Source of the DNA: Buchnera aphidicola (Eriosoma lanigerum) | Lineage (GTDB): Bacteria; Pseudomonadota; Gammaproteobacteria; Enterobacterales; Enterobacteriaceae | Length of the DNA stretch: 64,000 nucleotides | Reading direction: 5' to 3' | Assembly (NCBI RefSeq): GCF_964059125.1 | Contig: NZ_OZ060395.1 | Span: 1-64,000 of the forward strand | Shown here: piece by piece, positions 26,551 through 37,151 of the stretch | Layout of the letters: each line of letters begins with the position of its first letter | Position numbering within the stretch: position 1 is the stretch's first letter | Program-made: the position numbers and the translations under genes | Notes under the pieces: model-generated | What the model saw: the letters and a program-made list of their open reading frames with translations, nothing else | Told to the model about the DNA's origin: nothing | Databases searched by the model: none

Positions 26551-27357
26551 ATGTATAACATTGTAGCTTCTGATTTAGACGGTACACTATTAACATCTAA
26601 ATATAAAATTACTGATTTTACTAAAAAAACATTATTATCATTAACTTCTCAAGGTCTACATTTTGTTTTTGCAACTGGTAGACATCATATTGATGTATTT
26701 AAGTTAAGTGATGAATTAAATATACAATCATATATGATTACATCTAATGGAGCAAAAATATATGATAACAATAAAAAATTAATATTTAATCGATTCTTAA
26801 AAAAAAATATTGTTATGTCTTTATGTACTATTAGATATATAGACATAGATATTGTTACTCAATTATATTGTACTAATCAATGGTATATTCATTCAAATCA
26901 ATTTAACAAACATAAATTTTGTAATAATTTATTTTTAAAATTTAAAATTTTAAATTTAAATAAATTAACATTTATGAATATTAATAAAATATTTTTTACT
27001 TCTCATAATATTAAAAAATTAGAATTATTAAAAAAAGAGATTCTTCATATATGGAGTGATAAATTTTTTAATATATTTTTTTCGTTTCCAGAATGTTTAG
27101 AAATTGTTCCGAAAGGTATATCTAAAGGATTAGCATTAAAGTTTGTTGCTGAACGTTTAGGATATTCATTAAATCATTGTATTACATTTGGTGATGGGAT
27201 GAATGATCAAGATATGCTTAGCATGTCTGGAAAAGGATGTATTATGAATAATGCTGACCCTCGTTTAAAATCAATTTTACCAAATTTAGAAATTATTGGT
27301 AATAATAATGAAGATGGGGTAGCACATTACTTACGTAATTTATATCAATTTACGTAA
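26551..27357 (+). CDS. yigL: HAD-superfamily Cof-type sugar/pyridoxal phosphatase YigL
   Basis: Phosphatase of the Cof subgroup; E. coli YigL dephosphorylates pyridoxal phosphate and sugar phosphates. Motif I is DLDGT at residues 8-12, ATGRHHIDV follows, and the last motif is FGDGMNDQDMLS, so the catalytic acids are complete. The start is the ATG at 26551 (MYNIVASDLDG), 268 residues (266 in E. coli); an upstream in-frame GTG adds only two residues. The central cap domain is strongly diverged. Retention suggests a real substrate, which the sequence does not reveal. Confidence 0.9.
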   Translation: MYNIVASDLDGTLLTSKYKITDFTKKTLLSLTSQGLHFVFATGRHHIDVFKLSDELNIQSYMITSNGAKIYDNNKKLIFNRFLKKNIVMSLCTIRYIDIDIVTQLYCTNQWYIHSNQFNKHKFCNNLFLKFKILNLNKLTFMNINKIFFTSHNIKKLELLKKEILHIWSDKFFNIFFSFPECLEIVPKGISKGLALKFVAERLGYSLNHCITFGDGMNDQDMLSMSGKGCIMNNADPRLKSILPNLEIIGNNNEDGVAHYLRNLYQFT

Positions 27358-28249
27358 ATTTATATATTTTATTATTATATTAAATTTTTTTACAGATTAT
27401 AATATCTGGACATTAAATATATTAGATTTTAAAGATTTTATATCAAATTTGTTATGGAATAATTTTCTATTTTTTTTTGATAAAATTTGAAATGTAATTA
27501 CTATTGCTATATTTTTAATATTTATATTATCTTTAGATCTTTTTATTAGTAAATTTTAAAATAAATATTTTAATTTAATAAGTTAAATCTACTAAAAATA
27601 TATATATATTAAAAATGTTTAATTTTAATAACTATTAATAATTATTAATATAATTCAAAGTAGTATGTTTAATCAAAGATAAATAAAATTTATTCAAATA
27701 TTATTAAAATAATACAATATTTTTGTTTCATTATTAAATAATAAATAAAAATATTTTTTTATATTGTAATTTACTTAATAATAAAATTATTTTCAATAAA
27801 AAATAATATTTAATAAAAAACGATTGGTTAAATAATATTATGTAATCTATTACATTATTTATAGTGATTGTATTTAAGATAACATATATATTATCGATGA
27901 ATATTATATATAATAAATGATATTATGCTATAAAAAATGTTAATAATTTTTTTTAAACGAATATAAATGATATATTATATATTTATTATTTGATTTATTT
28001 TATTTTATATGTGTAATTAATGAGACAATATTGATTGTATTTGATATACTTTTATTATTGTAGGTAAAAATATATTTATTATTTTTAATTATATTTTTAA
28101 AATACTACATTTTGATCGTAATGTTACTTTATTTAATTAGTGTAGTATTTCATTTGTTAATTGTAATTAAATTTAGAATACAACATTTAATATTAAAACG
28201 TAATGTAATTAATTACGTAATTAATATTATAATTATAGAGATGACTATT
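27358..28249. other. Long AT-only spacer upstream of metE
   Basis: 892 bp without a credible gene. In E. coli the interval between yigL and metE holds yigM and metR, the latter divergent from metE. I looked for their remains and found nothing I can support. The in-frame stretch 28112-28249 before metE reads as low-complexity Ile/Asn/Lys sequence and is not part of the gene. No cobalamin or methionine riboswitch pattern is visible. Confidence 0.5.
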
Positions 28250-30526
28250 ATGACTATTTTAAATCATATTCTTGGTTTTCCTAGAATTGGATTAAATCGA
28301 GAGTTAAAATATGCTCAAGAAAAATATTGGAGTAATCAATGTACTCAACAACAATTATTATCTGTTGGATACAAAATAAGACATGATAATTGGATTAATC
28401 AAATAGATAAAAATATTAATTTTTTATCTGTTGGAGATTTTGCTTGGTATGATCATGTATTAAGTACTAGTATGTTATTAGGAAATGTTCCAAAAAGACA
28501 TCAAAATAATGATAAATCAGTAACTTTAGATACATTGTTTCGTATTGCTAGAGGTCATGCTCCTACTGGTAAATCTGCTTATGCATCAGACATGACAAAA
28601 TGGTTTGATACAAATTATCATTATATAGTACCAGAATTTTTTAAAGATCAAGAATTTAGTTTAACTTGGAAACAATTATTACAAGAAGTAGAAGAAGCTT
28701 TATTGTTAAATCATAAAGTTAAACCTATAATTTTAGGTCCATTAACATATCTTTGGTTAGGAAAAATTAAAGGTGAACATTTTGATAAATTAGAACTATT
28801 AAATAAAATTTTACCAATTTATAAACAAGTTTTAGATAAATTAGCAAAAAAAAACATAGAATGGGTCCAAATTGATGAACCTATTTTAGTATTAGAATTA
28901 CCTGATTTATGGAAACAATCTTTTTCTATTGCTTATAATTATTTATATGGATCTGTAAAATTATTATTAACTACTTACTTTGATGAAATTAATCATAATT
29001 TAAACATTATTCAAAAATTACCGATCCAAGGATTACATATTGATGTTATATTTGGAAAATATGATTTATTAAAATTAAATAGTGTTTTACCGAAAGATTG
29101 GATTTTATCTTTAGGTGTTATTAATGGTAGAAATATTTGGAAAACTAATTTAATCAAATGGTTTAAATTAATACAACCAATGTTAATTAAACGTAGTAAT
29201 TTATGGTTAAGTACTTCATGTTCATTACTTCATGTCCCTATAGATATCAATGTTGAACGTAAATTAGATAAAAAAATTAAAAATTGGTTCTCTTTTGCTG
29301 TTCAAAAGTGTACTGAATTATCTTTGTTATCTCATGCTTTAAATACAGACTGTACTAATGAAATTAATATATGGAGTTCAGCTATACATGAAAGAAAATA
29401 TTCTACTTTTGTTAATAATATAGAAGTACAAGAAAAAATAAATTCTATTTCAGAAAAACAATTACATCGTAAAAGTGAATATTCTATTAGGTTAAAAATA
29501 CAAAATGATAAATTTCAGTTACCAATTTTACCTACTACTACTATAGGTTCATTCCCACAGACTAAAGATATTCGAAAATTACGTTTAAATTTTAAAGAAA
29601 ATCAAATTAGTCTTCAAGAATACAATCAATCTATTTCAGATTATATTCAAAAAATCATATGTGAACAAGAAAAATTAAATATAGATGTATTAGTACATGG
29701 TGAACCTGAAAGAAATGATATGGTTGAATATTTTGGTGAACAATTGAATGGATTTGTTTTTACTATTAATGGATGGGTTCAAAGTTATGGTTCTCGTTGT
29801 GTAAAACCACCTATTATTGTAGGAGATGTTAGTCGTTCATCATCAATGACTATAAAATGGGCAAAATATGCACAATCTTTAACAAAAAAACCAGTTAAAG
29901 GTATGTTGACTGGTCCAATGACAATATTATTATGGTCTTTTCCTAGAGAAGATATAGAAAAAGAAATTATTGCTAAACAAATTGCTCTATCTTTACGAGA
30001 AGAAGTACATGATTTAGAGCAATCAGGTATTAAAATTATTCAAATTGACGAACCAGCTTTACGAGAAGGTTTACCATTACGTAAAAGTTTATGGAATGAT
30101 TATTTATCATGGTCTGTTAATGCTTTTAAATTAGCTTCTTCTGGAGTTGATGATGATACTCAAATTCATACTCATATGTGTTATTGTGAATTTAATGATA
30201 TTATGAGTTCAATTGCATTATTAGATGCAGATGTAATCACTATTGAAACTTCTCGTTCTGATATGGAATTATTAGAATTTTTTAAGGATTTTAAATACCT
30301 AAATTCAATAGGACCTGGAGTATATGATATTCATTCTCCTAATATACCTACAGTAGAATGGATAGAAAAATTATTAAAAAAAGCATTGAATTATATTCCG
30401 ATTCATAGATTATGGGTTAATCCTGATTGTGGTTTAAAAACTAGAAACTGGAAAGAAACAATACAAGCATTAAGTAATATGATAATTGCCGTTAAAAAAA
30501 TTCGTACTGAGTTGGATAGTGTGTAA
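28250..30526 (+). CDS. metE: Cobalamin-independent methionine synthase
   Basis: Transfers the methyl group of 5-methyltetrahydropteroyl-triglutamate to homocysteine. The ATG at 28250 ([10 protein letters not shown]) lies 9 nt after AGAG and matches the E. coli start, giving 758 residues (753). Two barrels: N-terminal with [13 protein letters not shown]-terminal with [10 protein letters not shown] and the zinc site HTHMC...ETSRSD...Cys727 in NPDCGLKTR. MetF (45941-46831) supplies the methyl donor. The last 19 codons and stop lie inside the left arm of a long inverted repeat (30469-30652). Confidence 0.96.
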   Translation: MTILNHILGFPRIGLNRELKYAQEKYWSNQCTQQQLLSVGYKIRHDNWINQIDKNINFLSVGDFAWYDHVLSTSMLLGNVPKRHQNNDKSVTLDTLFRIARGHAPTGKSAYASDMTKWFDTNYHYIVPEFFKDQEFSLTWKQLLQEVEEALLLNHKVKPIILGPLTYLWLGKIKGEHFDKLELLNKILPIYKQVLDKLAKKNIEWVQIDEPILVLELPDLWKQSFSIAYNYLYGSVKLLLTTYFDEINHNLNIIQKLPIQGLHIDVIFGKYDLLKLNSVLPKDWILSLGVINGRNIWKTNLIKWFKLIQPMLIKRSNLWLSTSCSLLHVPIDINVERKLDKKIKNWFSFAVQKCTELSLLSHALNTDCTNEINIWSSAIHERKYSTFVNNIEVQEKINSISEKQLHRKSEYSIRLKIQNDKFQLPILPTTTIGSFPQTKDIRKLRLNFKENQISLQEYNQSISDYIQKIICEQEKLNIDVLVHGEPERNDMVEYFGEQLNGFVFTINGWVQSYGSRCVKPPIIVGDVSRSSSMTIKWAKYAQSLTKKPVKGMLTGPMTILLWSFPREDIEKEIIAKQIALSLREEVHDLEQSGIKIIQIDEPALREGLPLRKSLWNDYLSWSVNAFKLASSGVDDDTQIHTHMCYCEFNDIMSSIALLDADVITIETSRSDMELLEFFKDFKYLNSIGPGVYDIHSPNIPTVEWIEKLLKKALNYIPIHRLWVNPDCGLKTRNWKETIQALSNMIIAVKKIRTELDSV

Positions 30527-30652
30527 TTGTATATAACAAAAAGAGGATGCTAATTATATTATATTAATAAAGCATCCTCTTTTTTTATATACAATTACAC
30601 ACTATCCAACTCAGTACGAATTTTTTTAACGGCAATTATCATATTACTTAAT
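30469..30652. repeat. Long inverted duplication covering the metE 3' end
   Basis: A 67-nt arm, 30469-30535, is exactly complementary to 30586-30652. Allowing one indel/substitution the pairing continues inward through the terminator stem, to 30550 on the left and 30572 on the right (82 and 81 nt), leaving a 21-nt AT loop. The left arm contains the last 58 bp of metE; the right arm is a non-coding mirror copy lying between metE and the purH stop. Confidence 0.95.
30538..30584. terminator. Bidirectional terminator between convergent metE and purH
   Basis: AAAAAGAGGATGC (30538-30550) pairs with GCATCCTCTTTTT (30572-30584). The T run follows on the plus strand for metE, and the A run supplies a T run on the minus strand for purH. 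It is the core of the larger inverted repeat. Confidence 0.9.
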
Positions 30653-30735
30653 ACTAATAATTATATTGATTCATGTGTTATATTAATTAATATAATATTA
30701 ATTAATGTTAATCTATAAGAAATAGACATTAATAA

Positions 30736-32322
30736 CTAATGTTTAAAATGACGTTTATTAGTAAAAATCATCACCATATTAAATTCGTTTACAGCATCAA
30801 TAATTTCTTGATCACGAATTGAACCACCTGGTTGAATAATACAATCCACACCTATTTCTTTTGCTATATCAATATTATCTCTAAAAGGAAAAAATGCATC
30901 TGAAGCCATAACAATGTTTTTTGTTTTTAGTTTTTTTTCTATCAATTTTAAATTAGCTATTTTGGTTGAATCAACTCTACTAGTTTGACCTGAACCTATA
31001 CTAATAGTTTTTTTATTATTAACATATACTATAGCATTTGATTTTACAAACTTTACAACTTTCCAGGCAAAAATAGCATCTTCATATATAATTTGAGTAG
31101 GTTTTCTTTTACTTACAATTTTCCAAAATTTGTTACAAATTTTAGATTCATCACAATCTTGAATAATTATTCCACCGTTGATTTGTTTTATATTCCATCT
31201 AGCATTATTTATTTTTATACTTGGACAAATTAAGACTCTGATATTATTTTTATTTTTTAATATCATTAATGCATTATTTGTAATTTTATATACTACAATT
31301 AATTCAACAAATTGTTGATTAATTATAGTTTTAATTGTGATAGAATCAACTAATTGATTAAATGCTATAACACCTCCAAAAGCAGATATAGGATCACAAT
31401 TATATGCTTGAACATAAGATTCTAAAGAAGATATATTTTCTGATACACCACATGGAGTTCCATGTTTAACTATTACGCAAGCCGGTTGATCAAAAGTTTT
31501 TACACATTCCCACGCTATTTCTGCATCAGATAAATTATTTAAAGATAATTTTTTTCCTTGAATTTGCTTATAAGAGATTAAATCTCCTGATTTTTGATTA
31601 CTATCTAAATATAATGCTGATTTTTGATGATGATTTTCACCATAACGTAATTCTTGTTTTTTTATAAGATTAATATAAAAATATTTAGGAAAATAATCTA
31701 CATTAAGCTGTTCTTTTGTAGTTTGATTGTATTGTTTTTTAAAAAAATGACAAATATCAGTATCGTATTGGCTAGTATATTCAAATGCTTTACAGGCCAT
31801 AACTAATTTATTTTCTATTGGAAAAATATTATTATTAGAATCAAGTAAATTAATTGCCATTTGATAATCAGATGGATCAATCAAAGTCATTACATCTCGA
31901 TAATTTTTAGCTGCTGCACGAATTAAAGCATTTCCTCCAATATCAATATAATTTGTCATATTATTTAAATTTGCATTGATATTAAAACTATTTTCAGAAA
32001 ATGGATATAAATTTACAATAACAATATCTATAGGAATAATATTATATAATTTAATAATATCATCTTCTTGATTTCTTTGAAATAAAATTCCAGCATGTAT
32101 TTTCGGATGTAAAGTTTTGATTTTTCCATTCATTAATTCTGGAAAATTTGTATATTCTGAAATATTTGTAATAGGAATATTATGTTTATTAAAAAGTTGT
32201 GCTGTATTTCCAGTAGATAATATTTTGATATTTCTCTTAATTAATGATTGAGCGAATTCTAATATTCCAAATTTATTAGAAACACTAATGAGAGCATATT
32301 TTACAAATTTAAATGTATTCAT
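30736..32322 (-). CDS. purH: Bifunctional AICAR transformylase / IMP cyclohydrolase
   Basis: Last two steps to IMP. The start is the ATG at 32322 (MNTFKFVKYALIS), giving 528 residues (529 in E. coli); 29 upstream codons are low complexity and excluded. The N-terminal cyclohydrolase domain has STGNTAQLF, GKIKTLHPKIHAG and NLYPF. The transformylase domain has RYGENHHQ, the catalytic Lys-His in KHGTPCGV (KHANPCGV in E. coli) and SDAFFPFRD. If, as known in Buchnera, the early purine pathway is missing, its likely role is to recycle AICAR released by histidine synthesis. Weak ribosome-binding site. Confidence 0.95.
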   Translation of the reverse strand: MNTFKFVKYALISVSNKFGILEFAQSLIKRNIKILSTGNTAQLFNKHNIPITNISEYTNFPELMNGKIKTLHPKIHAGILFQRNQEDDIIKLYNIIPIDIVIVNLYPFSENSFNINANLNNMTNYIDIGGNALIRAAAKNYRDVMTLIDPSDYQMAINLLDSNNNIFPIENKLVMACKAFEYTSQYDTDICHFFKKQYNQTTKEQLNVDYFPKYFYINLIKKQELRYGENHHQKSALYLDSNQKSGDLISYKQIQGKKLSLNNLSDAEIAWECVKTFDQPACVIVKHGTPCGVSENISSLESYVQAYNCDPISAFGGVIAFNQLVDSITIKTIINQQFVELIVVYKITNNALMILKNKNNIRVLICPSIKINNARWNIKQINGGIIIQDCDESKICNKFWKIVSKRKPTQIIYEDAIFAWKVVKFVKSNAIVYVNNKKTISIGSGQTSRVDSTKIANLKLIEKKLKTKNIVMASDAFFPFRDNIDIAKEIGVDCIIQPGGSIRDQEIIDAVNEFNMVMIFTNKRHFKH

Positions 32323-32811
32323 GTATTTTGTTTCTTTTATATATAAGCATATATTAATAAATACAATGTTATTTGTAATAACAAAACTAAAAATTATATA
32401 AAAATACATAAATATTTTAATTTATTATATTTTAATATAATTAAAAAACAGATTTATAATTTATATAAATAAAATTTATTTTTATTTTAAAATAAACATA
32501 AATTTTATTTTTTTTATAATGTCTAATTATTTTAATAAATTATATATATAATAATTTTATTACATAATAATATTTAATATTCATTAAAAATATTTTATAA
32601 ACTTTAAATTAAAATAAATTATATATTTTAATATAATAATATTTGTAATTTTAAAAAACACTGCAATTTAAATTGAATTTCAAACATTATTAAATTTAAT
32701 CAATTAATGATAAAATTATCAACTATTAACATAATTATTTATTTCTATCATCAACTTCATGATATGAGGAGTATAAAACACTCCTCATAGTAGTAAATAT
32801 AAATATATATT
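32323..32811. other. Spacer between rpoC end and purH start, with an rpoBC terminator hairpin
   Basis: 489 bp. ATGAGGAGT (32764-32772) pairs with ACTCCTCAT (32780-32788) around a 7-nt loop, 23 nt past the rpoC stop; it is the probable terminator of the secE-rpoC gene string on the minus strand, although no T tract follows. The rest is AT-only and should hold the purH promoter, which I cannot locate with confidence. Confidence 0.65.
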
Positions 32812-35800
32812 TTAAATATGTTCTTTATTTATTATATTAGAAGTATTGGCGTTTAATAATTCTGATAAGCTTGCGGAAGCTTCTTCAGCACTAATTTGCT
32901 GATTACTTTTATTTTGTTGAGAATCATAATTCATATTTCTGTTTTTTCGATTAAATCTATTTTTATGATAGGCATATCCTGTACCAGCTGGTATTAATCT
33001 ACCGATTATAACATTTTCTTTTAAACCACGTAATTCATCTTTTTTACCTGCCACTGCTGATTCTGTTAAAATACGTGTAGTTTCTTGAAAAGAGGCTGCA
33101 GAAATAAAAGAATCTGTAGCTAAAGATGCTTTAGTAATTCCTAGTAAATCTCTAGAAAAAATTGCTATATTTTTATTTAATTGTGTTAATTTTTTATTTT
33201 CAATTTTAATTTTTGAATATTCTAATTGTTCTCCATCTAAAAAGTTGGAATCTCCTTTATCAATTATTGTTGCTTTACGAAGCATTTGCCTTATTATCAC
33301 TTCAATATGTTTATCATTAATTTTAACACCTTGTAAACGATATACTTCTTGTACTTCATTCACAATATACCTAGTAACTGATTGTATTCCTCTTAGACGT
33401 AAAATATCATGAGGAGATTCTGGACCATCTGAAATAACATCTCCTCTTTCTACTTTTTCTCCTTCAAAAACATTTAATTGTCTCCATTTTGGAATCATTT
33501 CTTCATGAGATTCATATTCATTATTAATTGGAGAAATAATTAATCTTCTTTTTCCCTTAGTTTCTTTTCCAAATGATATAATTCCGGTTATTTCAGCTAA
33601 AATAGCTAATTCTTTTGGTCTACGTGCTTCAAATAAATCTGCTACTCTTGGTAAACCACCTGTAATATCTTTTGTTCCACCTGATTCTTGTGGTATTCTT
33701 GCTAATGTATCTCCAGAAGTGATTTTTACTCCATTTTCTAATTGTACTATACTTTTTCCAGGTAAAAAATATTGAGCTGGCATATCTGTTCCAGGAATAA
33801 GTACATCTTCACCATGATCTGTAACAACTTTTAAAGCTGGTCTAAAATCTTTTCCTGTGGTTGTGCGTTCAGCAGTATCTAATACAACAATAGATGATAA
33901 TCCTGTTAATTCATCAGTTTGTCTAATAATACTTTGTCCTTCTATCATATCAATAAATTGTATGAATCCATTTACTTCTGTTATTACTGGCATAGTATGA
34001 GGATCCCATTTTGCAATAGTTTCTCCGGAGTATACTGTGTTTCCGTCTTCTTTTGCCATAATGGTTCCATAGGGTACTTTGTAACTTTCTTTAGTTCTAC
34101 CGTATTCATCAATAATTTTTAATTCTACATTTCTTGATGTAATTATAATTTTTCCAATAGAGTTTTTAACTGATTTAATATTATATAGTTTTAATATTCC
34201 TTTATTTTTTACTTGAACACTTGATTCTGTTGCTGCTCTAGAAGCCGCTCCTCCAATATGAAATGTTCTCATAGTTAATTGTGTTCCTGGTTCTCCAATA
34301 GATTGAGCTGCAATTACTCCGATTGCTTCACCTTTATTAACTAAATTACCTCTAGCTAAATCTCTACCGTAACAATAAGAACATACACCAAAATTAGTTT
34401 CACAATGCACAACTGAACGTACTTTAATATTATCAATTGAACATTTTTCTAATATATTGCACCATTTTTCATTTAGTAATGTATTTTTTGGTATTAATAC
34501 AATAGAAGAATTTATTTTAAAGACATCTTCTGCTAATACTCTTCCTAGTACTCGTTCTCTTAATGGTTCTTTAACATCTCCACCTTCAATAAGAGAAGTC
34601 ATAATTAATCCTTCTTGAGTTTTACAATCATCTTCAGTTACTACTAAATCTTGAGCAACATCAACTAAACGACGAGTTAAATAACCTGAATTAGCAGTTT
34701 TTAATGCTGTATCTGCTAATCCTTTTCTAGCACCATGAGTAGAAATAAAGTATTGTAATACGTTTAATCCTTCTCGAAAATTAGCAGTAATAGGAGTTTC
34801 AATAATAGATCCATCAGGTTTTGCCATTAGTCCTCTCATACCAGCCAATTGTCTAATTTGAGCAGCTGAACCTCTAGCACCTGAATCCGCCATCATAAAA
34901 ATACTATTAAAAGAAGTTTGTTTTTCTATTTTACCATTATTATTATAAAGTAATTCAGTAGACAAATTTTTCATCATAGCTGTAGCTACTCGTTCATTTG
35001 CAGCTGCCCAAATATCAATAACTTTGTTATATCTTTCTCCTGCAGTAACTAAACCTGATTGGAATTGTTCTTGTATTTCAATTACTTCTGTTTCTGCTTC
35101 AGAAATAATAGACGATTTCTTAGCAGGAATTACCATATCATCAATACCTACTGATGATCCAGAACGAGCAGCATAAGAAAAACCAGTATACATAATCTGA
35201 TCAGCAAAATTAACAGTTGATTTTAAACCTAATACACGATAGCAAGTGTTTAACATTTTTGAGATTGTTTTCTTTACAAGAACTTGATTAACCATACTAA
35301 ATGGTAATCCTTTAGGAACTATCATCCATAACAGAGCTCTTCCAATAGTAGTTTTGATTATTTTTTTTGTTGAAATTATTATTTCTTTTTTGTTTTTTGT
35401 GTATTCAGTTATTAATACTTTTACTATAGAATGTAATTCAGTATATCCTGTTCGATATGATTTTTCAGCTTCTTCTGGTCCACTTAAAATCATTCCTTCT
35501 CCTTTTCCATTAATTTTTTCTCTAGTCATATAATACAAACCTAAAACAACATCTTGAGAAGGAACTATAATAGGTTCTCCATTGGCTGGAGATAAAATAT
35601 TATTTGTAGACATCATTAAAGCTTTAGATTCTAATTGTGCTTCTAATGTTAAAGGAACATGTACTGCCATTTGATCGCCATCAAAATCAGCATTATATGC
35701 AGCACAAACTAAAGGATGTAATTGTATTGCTTTTCCTTCAATTAAAACAGGTTCAAAAGCTTGAATACCTAGTCGATGTAATGTAGGAGCACGATTTAAT

Positions 35801-37065
35801 AAAACAGGATGCTCTCTGATAACTTCATCTAAAACATCCCATACTACAGATTCTTCTCTTTCAACCATTTTTTTAGCTGATTTAATAGTTGTAGCTAAAC
35901 CACGAACTTCTAATTTACCATAAATAAAAGGTTTAAATAATTCTAAAGCCATTTTTTTTGGTAATCCACATTGATGTAAACGTAAATATGGTCCTACAGT
36001 AATTACAGATCTACCTGAATAATCTACTCTTTTTCCTAAAAGATTTTGTCTAAATCTTCCTTGTTTCCCTTTGATCATATCAGCTAAAGATTTAAGAGGT
36101 CTTTTATTAGAACCAATTATTGCTCTTCCTCTCCTACCGTTATCTAGTAAAGCATCTATAGATTCTTGTAGCATTCTTTTTTCATTTCGAACAATAATGT
36201 CTGGAGCAGCAAGTTCTAATAATCTTTTCAGTCTATTATTACGATTAATAACTCTTCTATATAAATCATTTAAATCAGAAGTGGCGAATCTTCCTCCATC
36301 TAATGGAACTAATGGTCTTAAATCTGGTGGTAATACTGGTAATACTGTTAGAATCATCCATTCTGGTTTATTATTTGAATGAATAAATGACTCTAATAAT
36401 TTTATCCTTTTAGTTATTTTTTTTCTTTTAGTTTCAGAATTTGTTTCATGTAACTCATTTCTTAAAATATGACATTCATGTTTTAAATTTAAATTTTTTA
36501 ATAAATATTGAATCGCTTCAGCACCCATTTTTGCATCAAATTCATCTCCAAATTCTTCTAATGCATCTAAATATTGTTCTTCTGTTAAAATTTGATTTTT
36601 ATCTAAATTAGTCATTCCTCCTTCAGTTACTACGTAAGATTCAAAATATAATACACGTTCAATATCTCTTAATGGCATATCTAATAATAATCCAATACGA
36701 GAAGGTAAAGATTTTAAAAACCAAATATGAGCTGTAGGTGAAGCTAATTCAATATGACCCATTCGATCTCTTCGAACTTTACTTTGTGTGACTTCAACTC
36801 CACACTTTTCACAAATTACACCACGATGTTTTAATCGTTTATATTTACCACATAAACATTCATAATCTTTTATTGGACCAAAAATTCTTGCACAAAATAG
36901 TCCATCTCGTTCAGGTTTAAAAGTACGATAGTTAATTGTTTCTGGTTTTTTAACTTCCCCATAAGACCAAGAACGAATCATATCTGGTGATGCAAGTTCA
37001 ATTTTTATTGAATCAAATTCTTCTTTTTTAGTTTGTGATTTTAAAAATTTAAGCAAATCTTTCAC
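32812..37065 (-). CDS. rpoC: RNA polymerase subunit beta-prime
   Basis: Largest subunit of the core polymerase, carrying the catalytic magnesium site. The 1417 residues (1407 in E. coli) show the first zinc site [18 protein letters not shown], the catalytic NADFDGDQM, the bridge helix/trigger loop region ([15 protein letters not shown]) and the second zinc site [11 protein letters not shown]. The C-terminus is Asn/Ser rich and somewhat longer than in E. coli. It follows rpoB after 86 bp containing a hairpin. Confidence 0.98.
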   Translation of the reverse strand: MKDLLKFLKSQTKKEEFDSIKIELASPDMIRSWSYGEVKKPETINYRTFKPERDGLFCARIFGPIKDYECLCGKYKRLKHRGVICEKCGVEVTQSKVRRDRMGHIELASPTAHIWFLKSLPSRIGLLLDMPLRDIERVLYFESYVVTEGGMTNLDKNQILTEEQYLDALEEFGDEFDAKMGAEAIQYLLKNLNLKHECHILRNELHETNSETKRKKITKRIKLLESFIHSNNKPEWMILTVLPVLPPDLRPLVPLDGGRFATSDLNDLYRRVINRNNRLKRLLELAAPDIIVRNEKRMLQESIDALLDNGRRGRAIIGSNKRPLKSLADMIKGKQGRFRQNLLGKRVDYSGRSVITVGPYLRLHQCGLPKKMALELFKPFIYGKLEVRGLATTIKSAKKMVEREESVVWDVLDEVIREHPVLLNRAPTLHRLGIQAFEPVLIEGKAIQLHPLVCAAYNADFDGDQMAVHVPLTLEAQLESKALMMSTNNILSPANGEPIIVPSQDVVLGLYYMTREKINGKGEGMILSGPEEAEKSYRTGYTELHSIVKVLITEYTKNKKEIIISTKKIIKTTIGRALLWMIVPKGLPFSMVNQVLVKKTISKMLNTCYRVLGLKSTVNFADQIMYTGFSYAARSGSSVGIDDMVIPAKKSSIISEAETEVIEIQEQFQSGLVTAGERYNKVIDIWAAANERVATAMMKNLSTELLYNNNGKIEKQTSFNSIFMMADSGARGSAAQIRQLAGMRGLMAKPDGSIIETPITANFREGLNVLQYFISTHGARKGLADTALKTANSGYLTRRLVDVAQDLVVTEDDCKTQEGLIMTSLIEGGDVKEPLRERVLGRVLAEDVFKINSSIVLIPKNTLLNEKWCNILEKCSIDNIKVRSVVHCETNFGVCSYCYGRDLARGNLVNKGEAIGVIAAQSIGEPGTQLTMRTFHIGGAASRAATESSVQVKNKGILKLYNIKSVKNSIGKIIITSRNVELKIIDEYGRTKESYKVPYGTIMAKEDGNTVYSGETIAKWDPHTMPVITEVNGFIQFIDMIEGQSIIRQTDELTGLSSIVVLDTAERTTTGKDFRPALKVVTDHGEDVLIPGTDMPAQYFLPGKSIVQLENGVKITSGDTLARIPQESGGTKDITGGLPRVADLFEARRPKELAILAEITGIISFGKETKGKRRLIISPINNEYESHEEMIPKWRQLNVFEGEKVERGDVISDGPESPHDILRLRGIQSVTRYIVNEVQEVYRLQGVKINDKHIEVIIRQMLRKATIIDKGDSNFLDGEQLEYSKIKIENKKLTQLNKNIAIFSRDLLGITKASLATDSFISAASFQETTRILTESAVAGKKDELRGLKENVIIGRLIPAGTGYAYHKNRFNRKNRNMNYDSQQNKSNQQISAEEASASLSELLNANTSNIINKEHI

Positions 37066-37092
37066 AAATTAGTTCCCATTAAAGTGAAACGA

Positions 37093-37128
37093 AACAAGGA
37101 ATCCAGTTTGATTCAACAGGATTCCTTG
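37093..37128 (-). promoter_or_regulatory. Stable hairpin in the rpoB-rpoC intercistronic region
   Basis: ACAAGGAATCC (37093-37103) pairs perfectly with GGATTCCTTGT (37118-37128) around a 14-nt loop. On the minus strand it lies between the rpoB stop and rpoC start with no T tract after it. RNA processing or stabilisation seems more likely than termination, since rpoC has no other obvious promoter. Confidence 0.7.
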
Positions 37129-37151
37129 TAATAACATGGATGTTTAATTAT

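Noticed and set aside
28112..28249. 46-codon in-frame extension upstream of metE
   Set aside because: The sequence is Ile/Asn/Val-rich filler, while the conserved start MTILNH lies at 28250 with an AGAG site 9 nt upstream.
36071..36382. 103-codon plus-strand open frame inside rpoC
   Set aside because: Antisense shadow of a highly conserved rpoC segment; no ribosome-binding site and no recognisable domain.
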